Shown in pieces: positions 63,760-64,000 of a stretch of DNA of 64,000 nucleotides. The notes beneath the pieces were generated by a model, which saw only the letters and a list, made by a program, of their open reading frames with translations, did no database searches and was not told where the DNA came from. Positions within the stretch are counted from its first letter, which is position 1. Each line of letters begins with the position of its first letter. The DNA is from Oceanidesulfovibrio marinus (GTDB lineage: Bacteria > Desulfobacterota > Desulfovibrionia > Desulfovibrionales > Desulfovibrionaceae), in contig NZ_CP039543.1 in NCBI RefSeq assembly GCF_013085545.1, positions 4,185,322-4,249,321 of the forward strand, written 5' to 3'. The position numbers and the translations under genes were made by a program.

Positions 63760-64000
63760 ATGTCCGATTCGAACAAGCCGCTCTGCGACAGACCGGGGGG
63801 AGGTCCCGTCGGCCAGGATGCGCAGCCAGCGCAACCCGATGAACCACGCATCGAACAAGAAAAAGGAGGAACCATGATTACTGTCGGTCAAAAAGCTCCT
63901 GATTTCGAGGCCCCAGCCTACTTCAAGGGCGAGTTCACCAACGTCAAGCTCTCCAGCTACCTGGGCAAGTGGGTGGTCCTGTGTTTCTATCCCGGTGATT
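63760..64000 (+). CDS. Peroxiredoxin (AhpC/TSA family), partial, two possible starts
   Basis: Only the 5' part is in the window. From the second start (ATG 63874) the product begins [16 protein letters not shown] and continues to VVLCFYPGD, the segment just before the peroxidatic cysteine of 2-Cys peroxiredoxins. An in-frame ATG at 63760 adds 38 residues (with one Cys, PLCDRPGGG). Both ATGs have excellent ribosome sites: AAGGAGGAA at 63749-63757 and AAGGAGGAA at 63863-63871, so two forms may be made. The family start matches the second ATG; the extension is unlike a signal peptide. The AT-rich 63715-63750 should be the promoter. It belongs with the peroxide-defence genes to the left. Confidence 0.85.
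   Translation, partial: MSDSNKPLCDRPGGGPVGQDAQPAQPDEPRIEQEKGGTMITVGQKAPDFEAPAYFKGEFTNVKLSSYLGKWVVLCFYPGD

Overview
The window looks like a chromosomal segment of a GC-rich, anaerobic, sulfate-reducer-type bacterium of the Desulfovibrionales. That assignment is an inference from gene content: a PerR-like regulator with rubrerythrin and rubredoxin, a heme-binding bacterioferritin, a persulfide dioxygenase, an eight-heme c-type cytochrome, an N-type ATPase operon, and several PAS-rich hybrid kinases. No rRNA, tRNA, CRISPR array or intact insertion sequence was seen.

Layout. 1-2.0 kb: a stand-alone receiver protein and an HD-GYP protein. 2.0-6.7 kb: a gene-poor, AT-richer stretch, then a large repeat-bearing autotransporter. 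6.7-17.5 kb: sensory genes (a CheB-like/PAS/hybrid kinase, a second hybrid kinase, and a CheB-CheR-PAS fusion whose 3' end looks frameshifted) around a two-gene NAD-salvage pair (nicotinate phosphoribosyltransferase and nicotinamidase). 17.7-22.3 kb: central carbon genes (GAPDH, PEP synthase, L-lactate dehydrogenase). 22.5-27.3 kb, minus strand: an octaheme cytochrome, a hemerythrin, a stand-alone LigD-type ligase and a stand-alone LigD-type polymerase, tightly packed, then a quinone-oxidoreductase-like gene. 27.5-34.9 kb: a small membrane protein and a complete N-ATPase operon in the order atpDCQRBEFAG, closed by a strong terminator. 35-41.8 kb: two small hypothetical genes separated by a 128-bp nested palindrome, a UPF0182 membrane protein and an FtsH protease. 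41.8-53.2 kb: a chemoreceptor, a MarR-GNAT fusion, an AraC regulator with an EamA exporter, a SlyD-like/methyltransferase fusion and a seven-PAS hybrid kinase. 53.3-64 kb: an oxygen and iron defence region (PerR-like regulator, rubrerythrin, rubredoxin, HDOD protein, RND efflux pair, Fur-family regulator, bacterioferritin, persulfide dioxygenase-rhodanese, and the start of a peroxiredoxin).

How the parts fit. The right third deals with oxygen, peroxide, iron and sulfane sulfur. The 22-27 kb block may tie an oxygen- or nitrogen-reactive cytochrome and a hemerythrin to DNA end repair. The N-ATPase would couple ATP hydrolysis to ion export. GAPDH, PEP synthase and lactate dehydrogenase fit growth on lactate with gluconeogenesis. 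The most unusual items are the hemerythrin/ligase/polymerase operon without a visible Ku gene, a CheB-like domain lacking its catalytic histidine, a SlyD-like/methyltransferase fusion, a rubredoxin with a C-x-C first cysteine pair, a peroxiredoxin with two in-frame starts that each have a strong ribosome binding site, and the 128-bp palindrome.
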